Source: Tomocerus qinae
Taxonomy: Eukaryota; Arthropoda; Collembola; Entomobryomorpha; Tomoceridae
Assembly: GCA_020055645.1 (NCBI GenBank)
Contig: CM034546.1
Coordinates: 806,001-870,000, forward strand
Length of the DNA: 64,000 bases
Direction: 5' to 3'
Below, piece after piece: positions 55,501-64,000 of this stretch. The notes beneath the pieces are model-generated. The model saw only the letters and a program-made list of their open reading frames with translations. It ran no database searches and was not told the origin of the DNA. Numbering within the stretch: position 1 is the stretch's first letter; each line of letters starts with the position of its first letter. The position numbers were made by a program, and so were the translations under genes.

Positions 55501-58500
55501 CTTCAGAGAAACCTATTATGGTAAGTCCAATATCAGGATTTTGCCTTTCAAATTTCTGTATTTGTTTAAGACAAAAAGGAAAGTTAATTCCATCCCAGTT
55601 GACTTTTCCATTATCTAGTACATCCTTATAGAATTCAACGCTTTCTAATTTACGATTTACATTTTTAGGATGTACTTCCTTGCAGTGTACACTTTCGTGA
55701 GCATATATCGCGCGTTTGAAACATAAGTTGTCATCAACGGCCACGTTAATAAATGTTTTGTTTTTCTTCTTAAGTATATCTGGTAAAGGTATGTTTTTCC
55801 TTCCTCCACACAATGGTATATACTTTACAATTGTCATTTTAAATTCCTTAACATTATCTATGTTCCATCCTGAACCATTTCTTACATGTTCTTGCAGCCT
55901 CTCGGCAAAATGGTCATTAGTAACCTTAATTGCTACTTTAGCATTGTCCATATTTAGAACTGGAAACATGAAGCCTGGAAACGGTCTGGTGTCATGCATA
56001 AATGTATCATCTTGTTGTTTTTTACTAAATGCAACCACTATATCAAAATGGACCTTAAATGTAATCCAATCGTCTAAATGTTCTCTAAATGCTGATAGAA
56101 TTTGGCTTAAACTGTGAAATATCCCACGAATATCTTTGACAACTAAATGGTCTAAACTGCAATTGAATTCATGATAAATGTCAAATGCACTTTTAACTAA
56201 GGTTAATTCGATATGGTCCTCTCCCATTCCTACTTGAGGAAAGTCAACATTCGAGTAATATTCTGGGTGAGTGTTAACTAAATGCAATTGAAGACCATGT
56301 GTACTTGGAAATACAATGTCACAAGCAGGGCAGTGCTTAGATCTTAACAGACTTACATTAACAGTTTTTAGATTGGTGTCCGGACGTGGCTCATTCTGAA
56401 TATTGTCCACTTCTTCTTGTGTTGGCACAGAGGCTGGCACGAAGTCGGAATGTCCTGGGGAATTAGAAATTCTGAGTCTCTTACTTGTAGATGGAACTTC
56501 TTCATCTTCTCGTCGGCGTTTTCTTGAATCCAAACTCTGGAACTCTAGTTGTTCGATACAGTTACATATGGATTGGTCTTCGTCACAGATAGAACAGATG
56601 TGGTCAGCAAGCAGATGGTCTTCCATTGAATTCTCTGTTTTGAATTTTTTGGTGCACTTGGGACAAGCTGAAAATACAAAAGTCAATTTATTAAGTTAAT
56701 TATTCTTCAGTTAAAAGTTTTGTCCTAATAATTTTAAATAATGATGTGAGATACTGTAATAGTACTTACCAAAGCACTGACAAACATCTTTAAACCTTGA
56801 ACAGAAGAGACACTGATGAATCTCCTTAAAATGTTTCTCGAAATTTTCAGTCAGGACAACATTGCAAATGGGACAATTTTCCATTTTGAAAATAATTGTA
56901 ATATCAGGAACAGGACTTTTGAAGTTAGATGCTGGAGGTTTGGAGTACAAGAACGATATGAATTATAATATTTTCTTGGCTTCCTTTTAACGACGAAAAT
57001 TTTGAGTAAAGCTCTTGGTGCAACTTTTAAAAATAAACTATGAAGGTTGGAAGATACATGTAAGATGCAGCCTTTTATGTAAAGATATTTCCGAGTAAGG
57101 ATTATCTGACTAAAAGTCATAGCATTCTTTTGTTTTATTTATACTGCAGTGTTGGAAATAACTTATTTCTGCTTTATTAATATTGCAAGGTACCTAAAAC
57201 TGTGCATTTACCTGTCTAGTGTACTGTACACTGGATTAAACACGTAGATGCGACAAACACTGGATATTACCGAGTACCCTTAGGTACCTAAAGCATTCTA
57301 CTTATTGATTGCACGCTATTTTGTCTAACCCTCTCCTATCTCCCTTTTATCAATTGCATTGACTCTCACATGTAAAGTCACACATACAGATATTTACAAT
57401 GTTGATGTCTACACACTTGTGTTCATCGATTATCCATCTTTATTTATACTATTTTACCTTTATTTTATGTCATCGATATCCTTATAGAGATACTTATTTG
57501 AATACGATATAATCATATTATAATACGTTAACTTTGCATTATATAGAAATTATTTTAAGATCCAAGTGTACATGTTTGCCGGAGGGTATGAGTAATCCAA
57601 TCTCGCTATACTCCTATGACTGCATTTGGATATGGTTACTACTATCCAAGAGTTTGGTTAGTACCTGTAATATCATGAATGTTTATGGTTGTAAGTGTCC
57701 GAGCTATCAAGATGATGTGGGGTGTGGACTACTATCCAAGAGTTAGGTTGGCCAAGCGCCTGTACTTTCACAGTACCCGCAGGCTATGTGGCTGAGTGTT
57801 CAAGCTATCAATATAGGGTGTGGAATACTATCTGAGCATAAGGGTTAGGTTAGTGCCTGTACTTCCACAGTACCCACATGCTATGTGGCTGAGTGTTCAA
57901 GCTATCAATATAGGGTGTGGAATACTATCCGAGCATAAGGGTTAGGTTAGTGCCTGTACTTCCACAGTACCCACAGGCTATGTGGCCGAGTGTCCGAGCG
58001 TTCAGAATCCAAGATGGCGGAGGGTGTGGACTACTCCTTCGTCCCTCTACTACTAAAAGATTTTAGGCATTTTTAAATACGCCCTTATTTGTTAGTGGCA
58101 TGTTAATATTTGTTATAGACAGTATAGTGTAATCCTTTTGTTAACGAAAAGGAATTAACTATGGTTGAAGTAAGACAGTGGTTGTACAAATACCTATCAA
58201 TGTTATTGTTTTAATTAGGTTATGTCACCCGAAAGCGGGTCCTGGTATGCCTTGTGTATTTCATTTTCCTTTTTAAAATGTACAACCTTTGTCTTACTTC
58301 AACCAAAATTAAAATTAAATAACTGCTACTTTCATGATAGATTCCAATCAAAGTTGCAATGGAGTCGGTAGGGAAAAATCTGAACGAGCATCCATCTCTG
58401 CAATTGGGACCTTTCCATGTTAATGATACTTCACTCTTTCCTCGGTTATACTCTAACGAAACAGAATCCCTTACAGAAGACTACCACAAAGGTGAAGGGA

Positions 58501-59411
58501 TATTGGCGAGTGTCCATGAAGGGCCTCAGTGCTTCATCCGATCGTCCAAAGCCGAAGAGGGTTGGCCGAACCTTTGGATTGAGATCCACCCTGTGGTCAA
58601 GGTTGACGACGAGCCTCAGGTTCTGCAGTATTACATCGTGCTAGGACGTCCTAAAAGCAGAGGAGAACTTTCACTTAACACAACTGCCTACAATCTCGGG
58701 ATTCGAGATGATGTCCAACTCGCTCTTATTGATTTTAAACTATTGACGCATCCTGATGACGTAGATGCTTTGGTCGAAGGTTAGTTCTGATTCAGTTGTG
58801 TAAAGTCTATGTTTAATAATTGCTAAATTACAATTTGTATTTCTATGTTCAGGCATCAAATTTACTCTGAATATTTCGGAAAACACAAATGCTTTCAAAA
58901 GAATAGGCATGAGATACGACGCTGTTGCAGATCCGGCCTGTGCAGCTCATACTTTCCGATCTGATGAATACTGGAAATGTTATCTGATACAAAATACTTG
59001 GTCTTGGATTCATATGACAGGGACTTGCAGCATGGGCCCGGATTCTGACACTCCGGATCAATCTGTTATTGACTCTAAATTCAGGTTCTGCTTATGCGAA
59101 ATGGAATATTGAGTTACAATTTGGCACAATTTTGATATGTTTTGAATTTTTGTGTATATTATAGAGTGAGAGGCGTGTCAGGTTTGAGAGTGGTCGATGG
59201 CTCTATCATGCCCTCGGTGGTAAATGCAAATACAAACGCGCCTATTATAATGATTGCCGAAAAGGCGGCTGATGAAATTCGTAAAACTTGGTACCCCGAC
59301 GGCGGTCAGTCTTCAACTACCCCATCTGGAAACGGAAATTCAGCCACTTCTTTCCGAGCTTTAAATGCCACATTCTTGATGATGTTTATCCTACTTATAA
59401 CAAAATTGTAA
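43545..59411 (+). CDS. GMC oxidoreductase 1 (FAD glucose dehydrogenase-like)
   Basis: FAD-dependent alcohol/sugar oxidoreductase of the glucose-methanol-choline family. Nine exons: 43545-43692, 43756-43961, 44207-44408, 44489-44614, 44681-44814, 45025-45195, 58341-58779, 58853-59084, 59165-59411. Together 1905 nt, 634 residues, no stops. Motifs: FAD-binding [20 protein letters not shown] near residue 45; [18 protein letters not shown] (GMC signature 1); [16 protein letters not shown] (signature 2); [10 protein letters not shown]; catalytic [19 protein letters not shown]; and [17 protein letters not shown]. The N-terminus ([15 protein letters not shown]) is hydrophobic and signal-like. The C-terminus is a Ser/Thr linker then a hydrophobic end ([12 protein letters not shown]), suggesting membrane or GPI attachment. 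Intron 6 is 13.1 kb because a Polinton sits in it; the sister gene has 117 bp there. Coding is intact, so the gene may still work if the intron is spliced. Confidence 0.93.
45323..45680 (+). repeat. Subterminal 97-bp tandem repeats, left arm
   Basis: Units start ACACTC(G/A)GCCACATAGC at 45323, 45420 and 45517, exactly 97 bp apart; a diverged fourth begins near 45618. Each includes GGGTACTGTG, GTACAGGC and a CCACACCC block. The same set is mirrored in the right arm (about 57640-58000). Such arrays near linear-element ends may be replication or protein-binding sites. Confidence 0.85.
46433..50953 (+). pseudogene. Family B DNA polymerase, left-arm copy with frameshifts
   Basis: Plus-strand twin of the intact polymerase at 52352-56884, about 4.5 kb. 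It breaks into pieces (46433 onward, 46628-47689, 47963-48181, 48532-49074, 49062-49646, 49775-50308, 50280-50618, 50669-50953). Compared with the other arm, most breaks are one-base gains or losses in homopolymers: A runs near 48210, 48345, 49617, 49702 and 50295, T near 48300, G near 49675. Three bases are missing at the intron donor near 46544 (TTTAAGT for TTTGGTAAGT). Motifs such as [19 protein letters not shown] and TDTDS survive in the pieces. Whether this is decay or consensus error cannot be told from the sequence. Confidence 0.9.
51021..51040 (+). repeat. Short (CCTAA)n run, telomere-like
   Basis: GTAACCTAACCTAACCTAAT contains three CCTAA units, the complement of the arthropod telomere repeat TTAGG. 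It is mirrored at 52265-52282 in the other arm, just downstream of each polymerase stop codon. It may be chance in AT-rich DNA. Confidence 0.4.
51258..51914 (+). other. Central spacer of the Polinton, minisatellite-bearing
   Basis: Between the arms, AT-rich. From about 51500 to 51670 it has a GC-richer minisatellite of 9- and 12-bp units (AACCGCAGT, AACCGCAGTATC, AACCGCGGT). No ORF except frames created by this repeat. No capsid, integrase or ATPase fragment is found. Confidence 0.7.
51911..52049. mobile_element. piggyBac-like MITE at the inner arm border
   Basis: 51915-52045 is a long hairpin: GTCTGCCGGGACTAACTTTT pairs with AAAAGTTAGACCCGGCAGAC, and GAAAATGTCGGAGAA with TTCTCCGAAATTTTC around the centre. 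TTAA flanks both sides (51911-51914, 52046-52049). A TTAA duplication is typical of piggyBac elements; the termini are not the standard CCC form, so the class is tentative. Confidence 0.6.
52352..56884 (-). CDS. Protein-primed family B DNA polymerase (Polinton)
   Basis: Replicative polymerase of Polinton-type elements; family members start DNA synthesis from a terminal protein. Exon 1 is 56884-56770 ([15 protein letters not shown]..., 38 codons) and exon 2 is 56667-52352, with a clean GTAAGT...CAG intron of 102 bp. Joined length is about 1476 residues. Three Cys/His clusters at the N-terminus (CPIC...H...H, CPKC...H...H, CPACDIVF...H...H) resemble zinc fingers. Exonuclease motifs are ADFESF (Exo I), [10 protein letters not shown] (Exo II) and [11 protein letters not shown] (Exo III). 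Polymerase motifs are [12 protein letters not shown] (A), NNTGYGK (B) and [10 protein letters not shown] (C). A [27 protein letters not shown] Cys/His block lies before Exo II. All catalytic Asp residues are present, so this copy looks intact. Gene order in complete Polintons would add integrase and virion genes, absent here. Confidence 0.93.
57640..58000 (-). repeat. Subterminal 97-bp tandem repeats, right arm
   Basis: Mirror image of the left-arm array: the CTATGTGGC(T/C)GAGTGT(T/C)CA(A/G)GC boundary recurs at 97-bp steps up to the CTACTACT end of the element. Confidence 0.85.
58163..58304. mobile_element. MITE family 3 copy in GMC1 intron 6
   Basis: Starts GGTTGAAGTAAGACAGTGG and ends CTTTGTCTTACTTCAACC; 142 bp, no ORF. 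Related to the copy at 26204-26327. It lies between the Polinton and exon 7, 36 bp before the acceptor. Confidence 0.7.
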
Positions 59412-60205
59412 GCAAATGCTACGCGAATCATCATTATCAAAAACCATACTCTAAAGATAAGTACAGAAATTGTATAGTACCTATAAAATATAAATATACC
59501 TAGGTATGTAATTATTTACGTATGTTATATTGGCAGCATTGTATAATCGAAGTACAAAGTGTGGCACAATTAAGATTATGTTTATGATGACCTGTGAATA
59601 TTTGAAACTGATTAAATGGCTTTTTATGAAGTGATTCAGAATTTTAATTGATACATAATTTATTATCACCATTGCAAACATTGGGTTTGGTTGTTACCAT
59701 GGAAAACCTTTAATCACGTTTACGCTCTATAGAAAAACAGTACCTAAATTTAAATTCAAAATTCACTCCTGTAATTTTTTGTACCCATTTCTTGAAAACG
59801 TAGATATTCTTGACTTTATCACGTTACAGAAATGATTACGTTGCTGTTTAGAGTCTAATGTCAATATAATTCATCAGCAGTATGAAAATGTAAAAGTCGG
59901 TAATGTATTAATCAGCTTAAAGGACTTTAAGCCTTCGGCTAGTGAGTGTTACTGACACACTTAATTATAACAAGATAATTTCATTAGCCTGCATACAAAA
60001 TTACAGATTATTTTTAATTATCATTGTATTTAATCACAGTGAAGTGAAGGAGTGAGACATTGGATATTGTAATTGCTATGCAGGTACGCGGTACTCCAAC
60101 CGTTAATATAGCACAGACACCTCTCCATGTAGACTAATTTCCCTATTTTCGACCCTGTCAAAATTTTTGCTATAATTAATATCGGTTTTGAAACAGCAAT
60201 TTAAA
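59412..60205. other. Intergenic between the two GMC genes
   Basis: About 0.8 kb, AT-rich. AATAAA-like signals close to 59490 may end the first mRNA. The promoter of the second gene should lie in the last few hundred bases. No other gene or repeat seen. Confidence 0.45.
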
Positions 60206-63001
60206 ATGAATATTGCCGAGTTTTTACTGTCCATTCCTATTTTAATACGGCTCTACGCCGATAAATACTATCAGGATGATTTAAATACGACGATGATGGA
60301 TTGGGCAAGTGAATTTAACGTGCCTCCAGTTAAAATCTATGATTTTGTCATTGGTAAGTAAAATCGACTCAAACATAGTTAGTCTATTTGGTATTTTAAT
60401 AATTTAATCTAAAACATTTTAATATTCATTTTAAAAAGGAAACATAATTTCTGTGCGCGTATAGTTGGAGGTGGAACGGCTGGTTGTGTCTTGGCCAAAA
60501 GGTTATCTTCGCAAGCTCCGTTTAGTAAAGTGCTGCTTTTAGAGGCGGGAGGGACGCCGCCGCCCGCTGCTGTGGTACCCTTCTTTGCAATGGATGTCGC
60601 ATTCGATCCAGAAATCAATTATTTCTTCCACACTGTACCAATGACAAATGCTTCTCAGAAAAATAACGGGGTCTGTGCTCATCTCGGACATTTTTCCAAT
60701 TAATATTATCATACCTGTGTAATTGCACTTTAATATTGTAGTTTATTATTTCCTACAGGTTGTAATCAATCACACTGGAAAAATGCTAGGTGGGTCAGGG
60801 ACACACAATGAATTATTGCACAGCCGTGGAAGTCCGAAGGATTTTGATAATTGGGCCCAGATTACTAACGACGATAGTTGGACTTACGCAAATGTCTTGA
60901 AATACTTTAAAAAGTCCGAAAATTTTATTGGCCAACAATACGGTTCCGATAATCTAACAGGTTCAAACTTTAGAACTGCATCAATTACTTAAATGTCTAT
61001 TTCTTGTAATATTGTGTTAATCACTATATAATAATTGTTGTAGAATATTATGGCAAAGACGGTCCTATAGTGGTTGACACAATTGAGACTCCTGTACTCC
61101 CGTTGTGGTTTCAGGCCGGACAAGAATTGGGATTTGCACAAGGGGATCCCAGCGGATTTCAACGAGAAGGTTCGATAATCTCAAATTGAAGTTGTAATTA
61201 GAGTTAACAGTTTCTTATAAAATTCCAGGTTTTGCATCGGTGAATCGAGCTGTTAACAATGGACGCCGTTCTACCTCATTTTCGGAGTATATTGAAAAAT
61301 GGGAAAACGATCCTGCTAATAACGGTTATCTTACAATCATGAGATACGCAAACGTCTCCGAGGTAGGAAACATTTCATCTGCTTGGGAATCAGTTGAAAT
61401 TATAATTTCCATAATAATTTACAGGGCCGCAGCCGGGGGATGCAGCCCCCCCGAAAGAAAAGAAGTTTTGCCTTAAAACCCAAAAATTTTTCGCGCCGAT
61501 TATTATTTGTCGCCCCCCCCCCCTCCGGAAATTTTTACTGGCTGCGGCCCTGATAATTTACATAATATTATTTTCATATATTTAACTTTCCTAGATTCTT
61601 TTGGACAGTAATAAACGAGCTTACGGTGTCACTTTTACCCGCCACGGATTTCCACAGATTGTTCACGCCACTAAAGAAGTAATTATTAGTGCAGGAGCAT
61701 ATTCTTCGCCGCTTCTACTAATGAAGTCAGGAATTGGACCAACCGCCCAATTGACAGAAGCTAACGTAAGGTTTTGCTTAACATTCAGTTTTACTAATGC
61801 AGTAGTATGTGTAATTATATCATTATTTAAATTTAGATGCCTTATTGATATAAATATAATAGAAATAAAGATATATTTATAGATTCCTGTAAAAGTGGCG
61901 ATTGAATCTGTTGGAAGAAATGTCAGCGAACACGCTTCACTCGTTTTTGGGCCTTTCCAAGTAAACGACACTTCGCTTTTCCCCAACCTTCGCTCAGAAG
62001 ACATAGAATCGCTATTCGAAGATTATCACAAAGGAGAAGGATTACTGACGGGTGTCAACTCAGGGCCGGTGCAGTGCTTTATCCGGTCTTCAAAGGGAGA
62101 GCCTGATTGGCCAGATCTTTGGATCTCGATGAATGGTTATGCCATGACCGATGATGAGCCTCAAATTGTTGATTTCTACATCGTGCTAGGACGTCCAAAA
62201 AGCAGAGGAGAACTCACTCTCAATACAACGGCCTACAATCTGGGAATCAAAGACGATGTTCAATTGGCCCTCATCGATTTCAAATTGTTAACTCATCCTG
62301 ATGATCTAGATGTAATGGTTGAAGGTAAAACTAGACCAAATTCGGTTTTGCTGATCTTTATGTAAAGTGAGTGGCTTTATTACATAAAATTTCTCCAGGG
62401 ATCAAATTTGCACTGACGATTGCCGAGAACACGACATCCTTCCAAAGAATAGGGATGAGATATGCCGGTGTTTCCAATCCGGCATGTTCAGCTTATACGT
62501 TCCGTTCCGATGACTACTGGAAGTGTTTCCTTTATCAAAATGCAATGTCCTGGAATCACGCAGCAGGAACTTGTAGCATGGGACCCAATTCCGACACTCC
62601 GGATCAATCTGTTATTGACTCTAAGTTCAGGTATTTATAGCAGATTAAAATTGCCAAATTCGGAAATACAAATATCGTATTGAAATGTCAATAAATTTGT
62701 ATACAGAGTGAGGGGCGTGTCAAATTTGAGAGTTGTTGATATCTCCACTATGCCTGCAGTTGTAAACTCCAATACAAACGCGGCTGTCTTAATGATGGCT
62801 GAAAAGGCAGCTGATGATATTCGGAGTACATGGTTCCCTGATGAAGGGCCAACAACTCCCCCAACAACCAATCCCCCAACGACTCCCCCAACAACCAATA
62901 CCCCAACGACCCCATCTGGGGATGGCAATGGAGCTGCTACTTTCCAAACTTTTAAAATCACATTTTTATCAGCATTTACTTTGTCTTTATGGCTACTATA
63001 A
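60206..63001 (+). CDS. GMC oxidoreductase 2, tandem paralogue
   Basis: Same family and same nine-exon plan as gene 1: 60206-60353, 60465-60670, 60759-60960, 61044-61169, 61229-61362, 61595-61765, 61883-62324, 62399-62630, 62707-63001. The exons add to 1956 nt, 651 residues. Intron positions and phases are identical to gene 1, so the pair arose by tandem duplication. Motifs: [70 protein letters not shown], and [17 protein letters not shown], where gene 1 has [10 protein letters not shown]. The donor of exon 2 is weak (GGG|GTCTGT). The C-terminus has a repeated TTPPTTN linker, mucin-like, then a hydrophobic end ([12 protein letters not shown]), as expected for a GPI or tail anchor. Substrate is unknown. 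Confidence 0.94.
61414..61560. mobile_element. hAT-type MITE in GMC2 intron 5
   Basis: Element 61422-61552 (131 bp) has ends CAGGGCCGCAGCC and GGCTGCGGCCCTG, with ATAATTTA duplicated on both sides (61414-61421, 61553-61560). It is GC-rich at both ends, unlike the host intron. It has a poly-C run (61512-61523). Confidence 0.92.
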
Positions 63002-63570
63002 ATCTTTTGGGCTTAAGGCAATGTAAATAGTTACCTAATTGTACATAAATTATATCCTTTGATAACTAGGTCGAGATCTAGTAAAATAATGTATGTATAT
63101 AAATAATTAAACCTACACAAACTTTTTAAACTCCAAACTTCATATTTATTTTAAAATTTCTGTTCAAACTAAAATAAAACGTTCCAGAGTTCTTGCGTTT
63201 TTTGATTGAGATGTAAGTAAGTAAGTTCATTATTCTAGTAAGTGGCAATACAAACTGAACAGCTCTTAATAAGAGATGTTCATATTTACTTGTGAAAAAT
63301 TATTACAATATTTTGGTTCATAAAATAACAACCGTCTTGTCTTGAAATATAAATTAAGATATATTTACTGGAAATACATGCATACATCACAATATAAAGA
63401 TATGATTTTTATGTTTAAAATGGTATTGTAATAGCGAACTTATATGCATTTATTGCATTTCATGTTTACGTCAGGCAATCAAAGTTCAAAGAAAACCGAT
63501 AATGTCAGTTTACCTAATGATAATGATTATTCAATTGTCGGCTTTCCGCACTCAATTAAATAAACTTGTT
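63002..63570. other. 3' flank of GMC2, intergenic
   Basis: AT-rich DNA with no gene. AATAAA-like sites near 63104 and 63173 are candidates for polyadenylation of GMC2. Confidence 0.4.
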
Positions 63571-63751
63571 CATTTCACCAAGGGCGTATCGAGAAATCAA
63601 ATTAAGGGGGTGCTTAAACATACTAACAGATTTTTCTTATGTATAAAACTACCTTTTATCAATTTTTAAAAATTATCTAGTGTGTTTTTGGGAAATTTAG
63701 GGGGTGCTTAAGCACCCTAGCACCCCCCCTAAATATATCCTTTCATTTCAC
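63571..63751. mobile_element. MITE family 1, complete copy with 8-bp duplication
   Basis: Element 63579-63743 starts CAAGGGCGTATCGAGAAATC and ends CCTAAATATATCCTTT, flanked by CATTTCAC on both sides (63571-63578, 63744-63751). It has the same internal blocks as the 10301 copy. Confidence 0.85.
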
Positions 63752-64000
63752 ACTATTTACCTTTACAGTTACGGCTATATAATATATGCACTTTAAAATT
63801 ACGATGACATTGATTAATAACGATATAGGTAAACCTTTTGCATTGACAATTACTTTGTAGAGGAAATATCATACGATAAGCAGACGCGTTATCTCAATTT
63901 AGTGTTGACTTGTTACCTCCAAACTTCATTTTATGCTGAATTCGGCACTTTGATTTCAATAACAATTCACTTCATTATTGGATGATTGAGTTTCAATGCA
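63752..64000. other. Right end of window, no feature seen
   Basis: AT-rich; no ORF or repeat that can be supported before the sequence stops. Confidence 0.4.

Larger units (their letters stand above)
45256..58060. mobile_element. Palindromic Polinton/Maverick-type element
   Basis: Element 45262-58054 (12,793 bp) begins AGTAGTAGAGGGACGAAGG and ends with its reverse complement. It is flanked by AAAAGA on both sides (45256-45261, 58055-58060). A 6-bp duplication and 5'-AG ends are the published hallmarks of Polintons (Mavericks). Arms 45262-51257 and 52048-58054 are about 6.0 kb each and nearly identical in inverse orientation, around a 790-bp spacer. Each arm carries one family B DNA polymerase gene reading inward from the end. 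No retroviral-type integrase, FtsK-like ATPase, cysteine protease or capsid gene is visible. It therefore could not integrate by itself and may be a snap-back or deletion derivative mobilised by a complete relative. It lies in intron 6 of GMC gene 1. Confidence 0.9.

Noticed and set aside
45262-58054. Integrated animal virus genome
   Set aside because: No capsid, ATPase or protease gene is visible; 6-bp duplication, AG ends and polymerase type fit a Polinton derivative.

Overview
The window is nuclear DNA from an animal, most likely an arthropod. It is AT-rich, its genes are split by many short GT-AG introns, and intergenic DNA is packed with short inverted-repeat transposons. The gene set fits a small hexapod such as a springtail: an intronless divergent ionotropic receptor, an astacin, tandem insect-type GMC oxidoreductases and a PIWI-clade fragment. 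The species cannot be fixed from sequence alone.

Layout. Positions 1-5214 (minus strand) hold the first nine coding exons of polybromo, which runs off the left edge. Positions 5.2-11.5 kb are a transposon-rich desert with a large imperfect inverted repeat, a fold-back element, a MULE transposase remnant and hAT-type MITEs (small non-autonomous elements) with 8-bp target duplications. A divergent ionotropic receptor follows (11597-14020), then an astacin metalloprotease (15089-16252). Next come a small RG-rich gene of unknown function (17481-18342), a block of GC-rich duplicated repeats (19.4-21.5 kb), and a PIWI-clade gene reduced to an N-terminal region plus PAZ domain (22341-24168). A histidine acid phosphatase lies on the minus strand (25320-27123). 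Two unusual elements with arrays of short CCC-containing motifs (27674-28464 and 30483-31060) flank an unrecognised acidic gene (29088-30009). A casein kinase I alpha-like gene is on the minus strand (32195-35006). After satellite-like repeats comes an unrecognised gene whose two exons carry related domains (39111-40995), then a tRNA-derived SINE head and a degenerate ionotropic receptor (42481-43014).

The right third is a tandem pair of nine-exon GMC oxidoreductase genes (43545-59411 and 60206-63001). Intron 6 of the first has been invaded by the most remarkable object in the window: a 12.8 kb, almost perfectly palindromic Polinton/Maverick-type element (45262-58054). It begins with AG, ends with CT and is flanked by a 6-bp duplication AAAAGA. 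Each 6.0 kb arm carries a full-length protein-primed family B DNA polymerase gene. The minus-strand copy is intact (about 1476 residues after one intron is removed); the plus-strand copy is broken mainly by one-base changes in homopolymer runs. No integrase, packaging ATPase, protease or capsid gene is visible, so the element looks like a snap-back, deletion-derived or replication-only form of a Polinton.

Ordinary cellular functions represented are chromatin remodelling (polybromo), kinase signalling, secreted proteolysis and phosphatase activity, chemosensation and GMC redox chemistry. Nothing suggests that neighbouring genes are co-regulated, apart from the two clear tandem GMC paralogues and a possible small family around 17-30 kb that shares leader and 3' motifs.
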